Assembly: GCA_036873135.1 (NCBI GenBank)
Contig: JAPTYO010000008.1
Span: 39,316,819 to 39,380,818, forward strand
Direction: 5' to 3'
DNA length: 64,000 bases
From: Clarkia xantiana subsp. parviflora
Taxonomy: Eukaryota > Streptophyta > Magnoliopsida > Myrtales > Onagraceae
Below the pieces are notes generated by a model. The model ran no database searches. It had not been told where the DNA came from and saw only the letters and a list, made by a program, of their open reading frames with translations. Of this stretch, positions 18,853-30,328 are shown piece after piece (the first letter of the stretch is position 1; each line of letters starts with the position of its first letter). The position numbers and the translations under genes were made by a program.

Positions 18853-19564
18853 TTTGTGCCATGCTTATTGCTTTTGGATACGTTGAACTCGTTTCTGAGT
18901 TTGTTTGCCCCCGGCTTCTATGTTTGGAACTTTGTTGGAGTTGTTCATTGGTTTGCTTGTGACTTGTTCGCTTCGAACTATGTCGTTTGAACCTGCTTTA
19001 TGCATAACAGTTAACATGATAACTTGTTAGTAATATTTCATACCGTTATCACTTACTGTTTTTGTTGAATGTGGATGACTAGTAATCATAGATGTAGTCT
19101 CTGCAGCCGTGACCGTTAGCCACTTCTTGATTGATGACTTGAGATGTTCTCAAGATTGCTTGCATGATGTATTACGCATGTTGCCCTACTTTCCTGAATA
19201 ACTTGCCGCTATATATGTTGTAACCTTTCAAGTATTTCGCGTATAGCGACTTTTCTTAACAAGTAGTGTATTTGAAAGGTGTTATCTTGGCTAAGCAAGA
19301 TACTAGTTTATACCGTCTCTTAGTTCCACTCTAAGGCGACGTTGTACAAGACTCGACTTGTAATTTTATGATTTTTATAAACAGGGTGCGCACCTGCCAG
19401 CGTGTATCAACCCGCGTTGGGGAAGCATACGTAAAAACATTTTGGTTTTTGAAAAAATATTTGTGATACATGATTTCTGCGTCCAGGGACCACGTAACAC
19501 GTTTTGAAAATATGTATTGTGATGCATGATTTCCGCGTCCAGGAACCATGCAACACGCTTTGAA
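18853..19564 (-). other. Element E, downstream of the antisense gene; no gene seen
   Basis: This is a T-rich spacer. Related phrases with CACGTAACACG and CATGCAACACG occur at 19480-19560 just before the main tandem array. It corresponds to the pol-antisense intergenic stretch of D. Confidence 0.5.
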
Positions 19565-20460
19565 AACCTGTAGTACGGAATTGTCATCTAACAAGAGGAC
19601 TTTTGCCGTAAAGAGTGAACCATTAAGCAGGAATACATAGTACGGGATTGTCATCTAACAAGAGGACGTTCGCCGTATAGAGTGAACCCTTAAACAGGAA
19701 TTCATAGTATGGGATTGTCATCTAACAAGAGGACATTCGCCATATAGAGTGAACCCTTAAACAAGAATTCATAGGTATGAGATTGTCATCTAACAAGAGG
19801 ACATTCGCCATATAGAGTGAACCCTTAAACAAGAATTCATAGTATGGGTTTGTCATCTAACAAGAGGACATTCGCCATGAAGAGTGAACCCTTAAGCAGG
19901 AATTCATAGTATGGGATTGTCATCTAACAAGAGGACATTCGCCATAAAGAGTGAACCCTTAAGCAGGAATTCATAGTACGGGATTGTCTTCTAACAAGAG
20001 GACATTCGCCATAAAGAGTGAACCCTTAAGCAGGAATTCATAGTACGGGATTGTCTTATAACAAGAGGACGTTCGCCGTAAAGTGTGAACCCTTAATAGG
20101 ATATACACACTTGTTGTAGTGTGAGGTCGTTGTCTAACAAGAGAACTTCCGCCATAAAGAGTGAACCCTTAAGCAGTAATTCATAGTACGGGATTGTCAT
20201 CTAACAAGAGGACGTTCGCCGTATAGTGTGAACCCTTAATAGGATATACACACTTGTTGTAGTGTGTGGTCGTTGTCTAACAAGAGAACTTTCGCCATAA
20301 AGAGTGAACCCTTAAGCAGGAATTCATAGTACGGGATTGTCTTCTAACAAGAGGACGTTCGCCGTAAAGTGTGAACCCTTAATAGGATATACACAGTTGT
20401 TGTAATGTGGGGTCGTTGTCTAACAAGAGAACTTCCGCCACTTATGGGGTGATCAGTCCC
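19565..20460 (-). repeat. Tandem array of about 67-bp units in the 3' region of element E
   Basis: Roughly 12-13 units share the phrases GGGATTGTCATCTAACAAGA, GGACATTCGCC, AGAGTGAACCCTTAA and AGGAATTCATAGTA. Later units (20080-20420) alternate with a variant containing ATATACACACTTGTTGTAG, giving a higher-order pattern. The array lies between the converging ends of pol and the antisense gene. Confidence 0.92.
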
Positions 20461-21054
20461 GTATTGTATTTGCCCGTCCTGTTCTGAATCCAGGGAATGG
20501 CAATGAACATGAAGATTTTCCTCTAACAAGAGATGTCACATCATGTCATTTGTATGTCATCAATAGGACATTGTAGATAGTACATCGTTAATATGACGTT
20601 TGAAGTAGGACGTCGTTGGTATGACGCTTTGAAGTAGAAGGTTGCAATTATGTCCTTGCAAATATGTTGTTGCAGCATGCTGACTTTGAATATATCTTGG
20701 GTTTAGTTCCAAGTTGTTGATTCCTTGATGATGCCTTTTGATGTAGTCGTCAATATGAGTAAGTTGTTGTTGATGATAAGCGTTGTCATGACGCGTAGTA
20801 GATTTTTGCTTGCACATAGCATAATATCTTGAATTGTTGATGTAGATAATAGTCGTTGTAGTTACTTTGCTTTGCTTCCAAGTAACGTATATAGAATAGT
20901 GATGTTCCTACGAAGATAGAACAACTTCATTAGGTTCATGCGATTATTGCAAAGATGCCACTTTATTTGAGAGTGTGGACTTTTCAACAAGTAGATGCAT
21001 TATGAAAATGAAAGCAAAAGGGCTTGATACGACAGCTCCTTTTGTGACAGAAGA

Positions 21055-22240
21055 TTATCCTTTTGCATTAAACGTGTTTGTAGAGGCATTGCCATTTGCA
21101 TCTTCAAGGCGATATGCGTTGATATACGGGATGGATATGACCTTGTAAGGGCCTTCCCACTTTGGAGACATTTTGTTAATTTGATCGAGATGTGAGAACT
21201 CATTCTTTCTCCACACCATTTCTCCGACATGGAATTGTCTTTCTTTCACCTTCCTGTTGTAATATCTTGCAGTTATCAATCGCATGCGTGCCTGATTATG
21301 CTCCGAGTTACGCCTTTTTTCATTAGCCAGGTTTAGGTCTAGACGCATGTCTACTTCGTTGGTCCTGGGTGTCGAAATGGGTTGTGCGGTAGGATGAGAC
21401 AGCAATTTCGATGGGAGCGACTGCTTCCGTTCTATACACCAGACTGAATGGTGTTTCTCCGGTTGACTCCTTTGGAGTTGTTCGTAGTGCCCATAGCACA
21501 CTGCTAAGCTCTTCTGCCCACCCTCCTTTTAGTGAATGCACTCTCTTCTTGAGACCATCTAGGACGGTCTTGTTGGCGGCTTCGATTTTTCCGTTGGTTT
21601 GAGCATGGCGGACTGATGCGAAACGGTGGTTGATGTTGAGCATTTCGCAAAATGTTTGAAGCCTTGAACTCTTGAATTGTGGTCCATTGTTGCTTATTAG
21701 CACCTTTGGAACTCTGTATCGTGAGATGATGTGATTTCGTATGAAATCCATTATTTGTGCATCGGTTGTTCGTGCCAATGCCTTTGACTCGATCTACTTC
21801 GAAAAGCAGTCGATTGCGACGACAATGTACTTGGTTTGGCCTTTTGATTTTGGAAGTGGGCCCACCAAGTCGACCCCCCATTGTGCGAATGGCCAGGAAC
21901 TTGCGATTGAGCTTAGCTCCGCGGCTGGTGCCGTGATACTTCTTGAATAAAATTGGCAAGATTCGCATTCTTCGACCAAGTGCGTAGCTTGGTTTTTCAT
22001 GGTTGGCCAATAGTATCCTAAGCTCAACGTCTTGCGTATTAGAGATCTTGCACCTTCATGGCAGGCCGCTTGGCCTTTATGCAAATCTTCTAACACTTTC
22101 TGGCCTTCTCGGAAGGTGATGCACTTTAGGTATGGAGTTGAAAATTCTCTCTTGTAAAGCTGGTCATCTATCAACGCGTAGTTAACAGCTTGCCTCTGGA
22201 TTTTATGGGTTTGAACTTTGTCTTCGGGGAACTTTGTCAC
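21055..22240 (-). pseudogene. Integrase region of element E, inactivated
   Basis: Minus-strand motifs in order: a zinc-binding H2C2 domain (LHKGQAACHEGAR, then CESCQFY), the core start GVDLVGPLPKSKG with the first catalytic Asp, ISNNGPQF where the second Asp of the usual SDNG is Asn, and KIEAANK, which retains the Glu. The C-terminal part has RQFHVGEMVWRKNEF and MSPKWEGPYKV. A TAG stop replaces the Trp codon after VVAIDCFSK (near 21795), and a frameshift lies near 21380. Both the missing Asp and the stop make the enzyme dead. Confidence 0.85.
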
Positions 22241-22259
22241 ACTTTGGTATGTTCTGCAA

Positions 22260-22850
22260 TTTGTTGAGTTCCGTCTTGGACATCTGTCTCGGGTGTTATC
22301 CCGGTGAACTCTGCAATGAAGTCTGCCAATGCTTGCCCCTTGATCGCCGTTCGAGGAGCCAAATGAATGCGGAATTCACTTAACTCCACCGACCACTTCG
22401 CTAACTTTCCTGGCATGTTTGGCTTGACAGGATGTGCTTCAGGGGTTGGTCTTTTAGGACTGTTACTTCGTGTGCCATATTCTTCCCGATTAAATCGCCG
22501 AAGATGGTATTGACCATTCGCTGGTATGTTGCTCCCGCATTGATCAAGCCGAATGGCCTCACCATGTAGTTGTATATTTCGCTATCTGCGTAGAATGCAT
22601 TGTGCAGTGCATCATCTTTTAACATCGGGATCTAGTTGTCTCTTGAGTATGCATCCATTACGGATATTAACTCATGGTCGGTGGTGGCATCGACTAGTTA
22701 GTTGATTCTTGGAAGAGGATATGAATCCTTGGGGCATGTGTTGTTGAGATCTCTGTAATCGATGCACATTCTCAATTTGCCACTTGATTTAGGTACCAAT
22801 ACCGGGTTTTCCCCCATGTTTGGTATCTTGACTCTTCAATGGATCCTGCG
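22260..22850 (-). pseudogene. Truncated reverse transcriptase of element E
   Basis: Minus-strand fragments read [18 protein letters not shown], then VMDAYS, then YMVRPFGLINAGATYQRM, which are Gypsy RT motifs. The catalytic YVDD segment is missing: after GKNM the sequence jumps to the RNase H connection (VELSEF, IKGQALADFI), and no RNase H active-site block follows. Several stops are present. The RT start is joined almost directly to the gag N-terminus, so gag core, zinc knuckle and protease are deleted. Confidence 0.8.
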
Positions 22851-24067
22851 TCAAGCAGTCTTCCATGTTTGGTATCTGCTTGTGGCCTGGAAGGGATCAT
22901 CCTTCGTTGGCTGCTGTGGGCGGAGGTGTGGGGGTTGCCTTTCTGCATTTCTGACGGGCTTCTTGGGAAGCAGTGTATGAACGTGCGACTTCATATCTTG
23001 TATGTTGGAAAGCATTTTTTGCATGTTGGTCTCTGCCCTGGAATGGACTGCCTTGGCAGGTAGTGTCTTGCGACATTTCTCTTGTCGGCGCAGCGTGTTC
23101 CTGTGCGGTTGGAGGCGGTTGGGCCGCGTATCCTTGATTTTCAGTGACTTGCGGCATGCGAGTAATTCTTCTAGCGCAGCCATCATTGCTGGAGTAACCG
23201 AAGGCATCGGGTTTGCTCCCGTTTCTTGTTGTTCGCCTTGCGGCGTTTCTGTATGAAATTCATCGTCATCATGCATTTCTGGCTCAAAACCAAGTGAGGG
23301 TGAACGATGCTTGTCGTTTGGTTCTTGGTGGTTGTGCTGTGCGTCGGTCACATCCTCGGCGATGTGTTGAGGCCGATGTATTGTTGAGCATCATGTATAG
23401 AATGTCGGTTGTATTTCTAGGCTGCAGGGTTGAGGTGCTAGCACTTTGACCCGGGCACTCGGTGCAAGGACACTTGGCACTGGCACTTGACACGGGCACT
23501 TGACGCCTGGCGTTCTAGGCTTGAACCCGGGCGGGGGTGTTACGTGCACTGCATTGTGGACTCTGGGACCGTGCTGTGTGGCGGGCACGCTTCTGGTTGG
23601 TATGGAGGAAGCAGCGGACATGTCTTTATGCATGTGCGAAAGATCTTGCTGACTTTGTTGTCGACTTCTGCTTGTTGGCTACGGTTTTCTTCCAACAAAC
23701 ATGTTCTCTTCTTTCTTCCGGTGGACTGACGTCATCGAGAAGAGGTTGAGTGCGTGCCATAGCTTGTTGCTGCACTTCGTCAGCTGGCATCCCGGATGGG
23801 AACTCTTCATGCATCTCCGTCCTTCGCTCGAACTCGTGTACTGGTGCATTGTTCTGAACTTCGGGACCGCGCTGTGCGGAGGGCACATTTGCAATTGGCA
23901 CGGATGAGGTTGTAGATTCTGCATCTGGAATGTGAGAAGGTCTTGGTTGGCTTCTCGTCGGCTTCGGCTTGCTACTCTTTTTACTTGCCGGAGACTTCTT
24001 AGGACGTCCGGGCCTTTTCCTTGCATTTCTCGCGTTAACCTCTTCGGGAGGGTTGTGATCACTCGTC
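22851..24067 (-). pseudogene. N-terminal gag remnant of element E
   Basis: A start codon at 24067-24065 opens a Lys/Pro/Ser-rich segment (RKRPGRPKKSPASKKS). A second frame at 22851-23351 has SVTPAMMAALEELLACRKSL, which resembles the gag N-terminal helix of element A. Frames are broken between them, and no gag core or zinc knuckle follows. It begins about 50 bp after the primer-binding site, as expected for gag. Confidence 0.65.
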
Positions 24068-24101
24068 ATGTCTTTGCGGTATGTTAGCTTTTTGTTCGAA
24101 T

Positions 24102-24119
24102 CACGGAGACGGCGCCAAA
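24102..24119 (-). other. Primer-binding site of element E
   Basis: On the minus strand TTTGGCGCCGTCTCCGTG follows the 5' LTR. It matches the sites of D and A for GGCGCCGTCT and then diverges. Confidence 0.8.
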
Positions 24120-24962
24120 TGTTGCGTCCTGCTTGAACTAGGTCGGATGGACGCGTCTGTCTGATTGGGTTGTTCGGGTTTTTGGGCTGACACCCTTCGC
24201 CTGGAAGAGGTATTCGCCTAATGCCGATGACGAGTGTTCGGTTTTAACGCTGTCTCAGGAAATGTCTGTGTCTCAGGAAAAGTCTGTGTCTCAGGAAATG
24301 TCTGTGTTGGAAAAAGTCTGTGTCTCAGGAAACGGCTGTCTGGGCACATCTTACTCCTATTTCTCTTCCACACCTTAGCTGCGGGGCCCGTTCCTGCACA
24401 AAGGGCCAGTACTATCACGGAGAGGGGGGTGGTGCTAGTGGAGCCCTCTCCGATGCTTAAGTCACGATTGGGCTAAAGAGAGAAAAATAACTCTAGAGAG
24501 AGAAAATATTTCTAGAGAGAAGTCAGAGCTCAAAATGCCAAAGTTGGGCAAATGAGAGGATGTGTGAAAATGGGTGGCCAAGATCTCCTATTTATAGGCT
24601 AACTTGGGACCAGACCCGGTTTTGAAGCGGTTTGATGACGGTTCAAAGGCAAGCGGTAACCGTCATCGATATTGGCAATGCGCGAACTCGACTTCTCTAC
24701 GCGTAACGGTAATCGGGGGTACGCGTAATATCCATAGAGCAATCCGGATCTCGTCGAATTTGGGCAATTCGGCGAGGTCCGGGTTGCCGCAACCCGGCCG
24801 TCCGGGTTGCAATGCAATCCGGAAGTCCGGTCCGAACGCGTGTACCGCGCTTCCGGACCGTTTTGACCCTTAGGAGACGTTTTCTAAACCGTAATGTGAT
24901 TTTTGACGTGTTTACGAGGCCCGAAATATAAATACGAACCCGAATTGGACACATATCCATCA
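24120..24962 (-). repeat. 5' LTR of element E
   Basis: Plus-strand ends are TGTTGCGTCC and ATCCATCA, length 843 bp. It lacks a segment present in the other LTR around 14995-15055 and is shorter in the TGTCTCAGGAAA repeats. The TATA region is at 24578-24607, and the C/G-run hairpin near 24411-24440 has one arm mutated. Confidence 0.92.
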
Positions 24963-25044
24963 AAATTGGTAAAAAAAAAATATATATATATATAATATTA
25001 ACAGTGGATTTCGTGCAAACATGTAGTATGAAGTAGGCCCTTAA
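24963..25044. mobile_element. Right end of the foldback element split by element E
   Basis: Read inward from 25044 the end is TTAAGGGCCTACTTCATAC, then ACATGTTTGCACGAAAT, matching the left end at 13603-13680 (CACATGTTTGTACGAAATT). Poly-A follows outside. Confidence 0.7.
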
Positions 25045-25373
25045 CAAAAAAAAAAAAAATCCTCCTCCAGTTAGGCAAAAAAAAACTGCTCATCCTGATG
25101 ATTCCCTAAAATTTCATTAACAAGTCAAAACTACTACATGGCCAAACACTGCTACATATCGTTTGTTTAGTCAACAAATCAACATATCTCTCTTAATCAC
25201 ATTCTTTTTAACCAATTTTTTCCCTATTCTGTTCATATAAAATGTATAGCACGGCAACCAGTTTTGACCAATTCCTTCACCATTTCCACATCTTACCCCC
25301 TTCCACTTCTTTACAACCACCAGATGCAGCTAGCTACTAGTTGGCTTCCATATATCGTGAATGGGTTCTCCAA
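25045..25373 (-). other. GOT1 3' UTR and downstream flank
   Basis: There is no reading frame of note. The GOT1 stop codon lies at 25376-25374, so this 329-bp stretch should hold its 3' UTR and polyadenylation region before the foldback element begins. Confidence 0.6.
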
Positions 25374-28300
25374 CTACACAGGAACTCGCCTTCCCCGGTA
25401 ACGGTCCAAGATCTACCATCACACACAGAAGAAAAAAAAAGGTAAAAGACTAATTAGTCTGCCATCTCCTCTTCCAGAAACACTACATCATCTCAAATTG
25501 AAACATCTTATCACACTCCACAAGACGCACATTTCCAACTAGTTTACAATTCTCAAGACAAACTTCCAGACTCGCAATTATAGTCCTAATAAAGCATTCC
25601 AACATCATATACTTAAGGAATGGACCGTGACCATTTTACCACAGAATTGACATTTATGTCAAAGCCCGATATTTATGTCCTACGTACCGAGGTAATAATT
25701 AAGAACACCCACATATATCCAAAAAAATAGGGTTAAGAACCTATGAAAGGTCTGAACTATCACCCATGTTAACGGGAGAGGTCTGAAATTTAAAAAGTTA
25801 ATAACAGAGGTCTGAAATTACAATTTTGTTGATTTGAGGTTTTCCGTCGTTAAATTTAACAGAATTGTGTGAAATGACATTTTTGCCCCTTTAATATTTT
25901 GTTTTATTTAATATCTTTTTTAAGGAAATGTGAAATAACAATTTTACCCCTAAAGTCAAATTAAAACCACCCAACTCCGGCCACCACCACCCGACTCCGG
26001 CCACCACCACCCGACTCCGGCGACCACCACCTCGACTCCGACGACCACCACCTCGGCTCCGGCGACCCGACTCCGGCCACCACGTGGCCAAAAAAGCTCC
26101 GATCGGGGCCAAAAAGCTCCGATCGGGGCCAAAAAAGCTCCGATCGGAGCCAAAAAAGCTCCGACCAGAGCCACAGAGCTCCAGATCGGAGCTCTGTGGC
26201 CCCGACCGGAGCCACAGAGCTCCGATCTGGAGCTCTGTGGCTCCGGTCGGGGCCACAGAGCTCCAGATCGGAGCTCTGTGGCCCCGGCCGGAGCCACAGA
26301 GCTCCGATCTGGAGCTCTGTGGCTCCGATCGGAGCTTTTTTGGCCCCGATCGGAGTCCAATCGGGGCCGGTGGCTCCGATCGGAGCCCAATCGGGGCCGG
26401 TGGCTCCGGTTTTGGCCCAATTGGAGCCTTGGTGGTGGTCGCCGGAGTACGGCGGTGGTCGACGGAGTACGGTGGTGGTCGCCGGAGTACGATTGGTGGT
26501 CGCCGGAGTACCGTGGTGGCTTCAAGGGCATTTTGGTCTTTTCACTCCATGCATGTGAGGGGCACACTTGATAGAAGGGCATTTTTGGAATTTTATTTAA
26601 TTTCCGGTCACATGCCAAGCATGTGACCAACTTCCGTTAGTTTTAACGGAAAAAACTAACGGAGACCGCTGTTATCAACAAAACAGAAATTTCAGACCTC
26701 TGTTATTAACTTTTTAAATTTCAGACCTCTCCCGTTAACATGGGTGATAGTTCAGACCTTTCATAGGTTCTTAACCCAAAAAAATAACAAAACCCGCCCT
26801 TCATCAATTTATGGATCCTAAGGAGAGATTTACTTGAGATAGCAATTATATTGATACATCTCTCGAGAAAATCAGTCAATCAATATCAGTCTAGTGAAGA
26901 AGTCTCTAGCTTAATGCACCTCACCTTTACCAAGATGAAAAGTCAAGTTAAAGCCTGGTTTTCTGAAGCACTCCCTTGAAAGATTGTGCATAACCTAACA
27001 TAAAAGGAGATAGATAAAACATACCGATCTCACGTATGGCTGCTGAAACACCCAACCAAGGATAGGTATCTTCTGCAGAAAAACAACGAGGGTCGGCCAG
27101 AAGCCACTGCATAGTACATCTAGTGATTAGTTACATTCAATAAGTTGGCTAGTTTTAAGTGTTTGTTTCACTATGAATAGTGGCAAACCTGAAAAGTATG
27201 ATGAATCCATATGATTCAAGAATCATGCCAGGAATTGGCCATCCGATGACGACCAAAAAGAAGCCAGTACCAAATGAGATTGTTCCCTACAATTCCAACA
27301 ATAATTCAGACTTTTACGTAGCAAATACTGCAAAAAAAAAATGGCCAGCGCAAATAGTGCAATTCAGACACAAACTTTTGTGCGTGTTTGAGTCAGACAG
27401 ACCTTAAAATTTTGTCGTTTCATAAAGAACTGCATGGTCGACTTCAATCCGATAGTTAAAGATACTCCTGACAAGAAGAGGATCTGATTAAGAATCCAGA
27501 GAAAGGAGATGAGGTTAGATAGAAAATTCCAATAAAACAAACTAAAACTGACTTTCAACAAACAAAACCTCTGGGATAAAAAGCTCTAGTGTACTCACAT
27601 TTCCCATTGCAAGAAGTCCCTTATCAAAAAAGAAGATGATTCCAAGGAACGAGAAAAAGATCCCGAATCCAGTCAACCCAAGTCCTATCTCTGTTTTAAC
27701 GGAACTCAGATGTCAGCAAAGATTGATGATAGGGAACACATTTCTAAAGCATATGCAATAAATAAAATTTAACAAAAAATTAGAGCTTTCATGGATCAAA
27801 ATTTCAATACTATTTTTTGGCCAACGATCAAAATTTCAATACCATTTTATGCATTTTATGTTGTTTATGCTTATCCATGAATTTGTTAGATAAACCAACT
27901 ACATTTTAAGCTAAAATTTCTTTATTTGGAGAATTTGAAGTAACTACGCGAGTGCAAGACCAATTACTCCTCCAGAAATTCAAAATGAAACGAACTGTAT
28001 TCATATATTATGCACACTACTAACTCATCAGATTCACACGTTCTTAAAGTATCATGTTTCAATGTAAGAAAACACAAACCAATCAACATTGACAATAAGT
28101 TGACGAAAATATATTCCAGACTGTGGCATAACCTAATTTCATCTTACAGTACAATTTATCATTATGATATGAACTTACTATGTTGGAAGTACAAGACCTC
28201 TCTTCTTATTCAGTTAATGCAAGGACATATTCTAAGTTTATACCTAAAAATTGGTAATAAGCATGAGATTTCATGGGTGGGAGTGGGAGTTAGGTGCATG

Positions 28301-28807
28301 ACTCCTAAGACAGAGAAAATACATGTTTCATATCCATTCTTGGGTTGTCCTTTGAACCTGTTACTATCTTAATCTTTATGTTGTTGTAAATATGTCTTAA
28401 CTTATAAATGAGAAGTATTGATTTCAAATACCCCAAAATCTAACTTCCTGGGAATAAGGAACATATACTGAATCAAATAAGAAAGACTAGACAGGGAAAG
28501 AATGATCCAAACCCAACTAAGTAGGCGTCTTGAACATTCTAGATACGTATGTATTAAGTATTTGACATGCATGAAAGCAGCAATCATACAAACGTAATCC
28601 TAGTTGTTTGCTTGAGCATAAATTGAAGCAGTTTATATTCATAGGGTGAAAATCGAAATCCTTCCAGTCAGACTGATCTAAATCTCTCAACGACAACCAG
28701 TTCACTAATCAAAGATCCATCCGAGCAAGACTGTGCGAGAAAAATCCAGAAGAGATTGACAAGTAGATAAACTCACTTTTGCGGTCATTCATCTCAAAAG
28801 TAACCAT
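25374..28807 (-). CDS. GOT1: Vesicle transport protein GOT1 (Golgi transport 1), six exons, intact
   Basis: GOT1 proteins are small four-helix membrane proteins of the early secretory pathway, acting in ER-to-Golgi vesicle transport. Coding exons, all with GT-AG borders: 28777-28807, 27599-27690, 27403-27483, 27189-27286, 27025-27106 and 25374-25412. Together they give 423 nt and a 140-aa protein, the usual family length. Recognisable segments are [82 protein letters not shown] and the C-terminal [10 protein letters not shown]. Hydrophobic stretches fit four membrane helices. No stop or frameshift was seen. Intron 5 (25413-27024) is 1,612 nt because a 1,048-bp MULE sits in it; intron 1 is 1,086 nt. 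A 5' UTR intron is likely, with acceptor at 28852 and a GTGAGT donor near 28950. This is the only intact host gene in the window. Confidence 0.96.
25730..26777. mobile_element. Non-autonomous MULE-like foldback element in the last intron of GOT1
   Basis: Perfect 9-bp duplications AAAAAAATA lie at 25721-25729 and 26778-26786, the target length of Mutator-like elements. The ends are GGGTTAAGAACC and its complement, with inverted repeats of about 130 bp (GAAAGGTCTGAACTATCACC). The interior is also symmetric: CCGGCCACCACCACC repeats on the left mirror GGTGGTGGTCGCCGGAGTA repeats on the right, around a dense array of AGCTCCGATCGGAGC-type palindromes. The 1,048 bp would fold into one long hairpin. 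No transposase is present, and open frames here arise from the repeats. Confidence 0.93.
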
Positions 28808-29215
28808 TGTCGCCGACTATTAGATCCCAGGAGCCTACACGGAGTAGATAGCTGCAAGGATGAAGATCTGCGATCAATATGAGCTTCAAAATCATAAGAA
28901 GAAACCAAAAGAGACGCCCGTGAAAGCTCTCCAGATCGGACATACTCACATCAGTGCCGGACGAACAATAGAACGCAGTGCACCTGAAATTATTCCGAAC
29001 AAAGAGAGCGATTCCGTTGCACACTGAAAAGCGAACAGTGAATCAATCACAGAGCGAAGATACCTAACTAAACAAATCCTCCACACAGAGAATCGTATAC
29101 AATTTCAGAGACGAGGATCGAACCTGAGTGAGAGAGACAGAGGTCGGAGCTTGGGCCTGTAAGAAAAAGCACGGAAATGAAGATATGTACGGGGAAGGGA
29201 ACAACTATATGATAA
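28808..29215 (-). other. Probable 5' UTR and UTR intron of GOT1
   Basis: An acceptor (CCTTGCAG on the minus strand) ends at 28852, and a GTGAGTATG donor lies near 28950, so the UTR is probably spliced. The start of transcription is inferred from the TATA box at 29245-29252. Confidence 0.5.
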
Positions 29216-29244
29216 TTTCGTAACCACCAAGACTAGAGTTTGCA

Positions 29245-29252
29245 CTATATAA
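29245..29252 (-). promoter_or_regulatory. Candidate TATA box of GOT1
   Basis: The minus strand reads TTATATAG about 440 bp upstream of the ATG, a fitting place for a gene with a 5' UTR intron. A foldback element starts only about 10 bp further upstream. Confidence 0.45.
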
Positions 29253-29261
29253 TGGGTTAAA

Positions 29262-30205
29262 GGATATTGGTGCAATATGTTTGGCAACAATGTTGGTTAT
29301 GGTGCAAATATGTTTGGCAACAATATGTTTGGCAACAATGTTGGTTATGGTGCCATATGTTTTATTTTATAGGTTTTTGGTGTCATATGTTTGCATTTTG
29401 TAGGTTTTTGGTGCATCCGTTAGTCAACAGTTAAGTTTAACCGTTAAATACTTTTATTTTGTTCAATTTAGTCCTCCAATTTATATTCATAACTTTTAAT
29501 TTTTATAATTTAGCCCCCAAAGTTTTGAAATCGAACCTAGGTCAATTGACCGAGTCAAGGTCCGACCCACGGCTGGGTCCGGCCCTGGAAAGGTTCGCCT
29601 GACCCGGGCGACCCTAGCCAGGGTCAGACCCAGTCGTGGGTCGGACCCTGCCTAGGTCAATTTGACCCAAGGATCCGATTGGGGTTTCAATCAGACCCTG
29701 GCTGGGTCAATTTGACCTAAGGGTCCGATTTGACCCAATCTGACCAATGGGTCAAATCGACCGAGCTAGGGTCCGACCCACGGCTGGGTCTGACCCTGGC
29801 TAGGGTCGCCCGGGTCATGCGACCCTAGCCAGGGTCGGACCCAGCCGCGGGTCGGACCCTGGCTGGGTCAATTTGACCCAAGGGTCCGATTGGGTCAAAT
29901 TGACCCAGCTAGGGTCCGTCCCACGGCTGGGTCTTACCCTGGCTAGAGTCGCCCAGGTCTGGGTAACCTAGCCAGGGTCGGACCCAGCCGTGGGTCGGAC
30001 CCTGACTCGGTCAATTTCGACCTAGGTCCGATTTCAAAACTTTGGGGGATAAATTGTAAAAATTAAAAGTTATGAATATAAATTGGATGACTAAATTGAA
30101 CAAAATAAAAATATTTAACAGTCAAACTTAACTATTGACTAACAGATGCACCAAAAACTAACAATGGCCAAACATATGGCGCCAAAATTTTTTATTAACA
30201 ATATA
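29262..30205. mobile_element. Foldback (MITE-like) element upstream of GOT1
   Basis: The left arm (TTGGTGCATCCGTTAGTCAAC, then TTTATTTTGTTCAATTTAGT near 29406-29475) is mirrored at 30050-30150. The outer left end contains two or three imperfect copies of GGTGCAATATGTTTGGC. The interior (29540-30020) has repeated palindromes built on GGGTCGGACCC and CCCACGGCTGGGTC. It shares TTCAATTTAGTCCT and ACTTTTAATTT motifs with the element at 13603. No gene and no readable target duplication. Confidence 0.75.
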
Positions 30206-30328
30206 TTTGTAAATCTAGGCTAAAATAAAATATGGACCATTGGAAATGGGCAAAGGGTGTATGTGCGTCATAATTGCTGGATTCCGGAGCTAACCGACAT
30301 CAAATTGTGTAATGACCAACGTTTGGAT

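Larger units (their letters stand above)
14274..24962 (-). mobile_element. Complete but decayed Ty3/Gypsy element E (Tat type)
   Basis: LTRs of 920 and 843 bp flank the element, with the 5-bp duplication AAATT at 14269-14273 and 24963-24967. In element orientation the order is LTR, primer site, gag N-terminus, truncated RT, integrase, about 0.9 kb of tandem repeats, an antisense spliced gene, polypurine tract, LTR. This is the layout of element D, but the internal deletions differ and frames are broken. LTR differences include a segment of roughly 50 bp and repeat-number changes, so E is older than D. It landed inside a foldback element. Confidence 0.93.

Noticed and set aside
25956..26630. 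Open frames of up to 224 aa on both strands with repeated SDRS and APIGA words
   Set aside because: They come from palindromic repeats of the MULE; all frames stay open because the repeat lacks stops.
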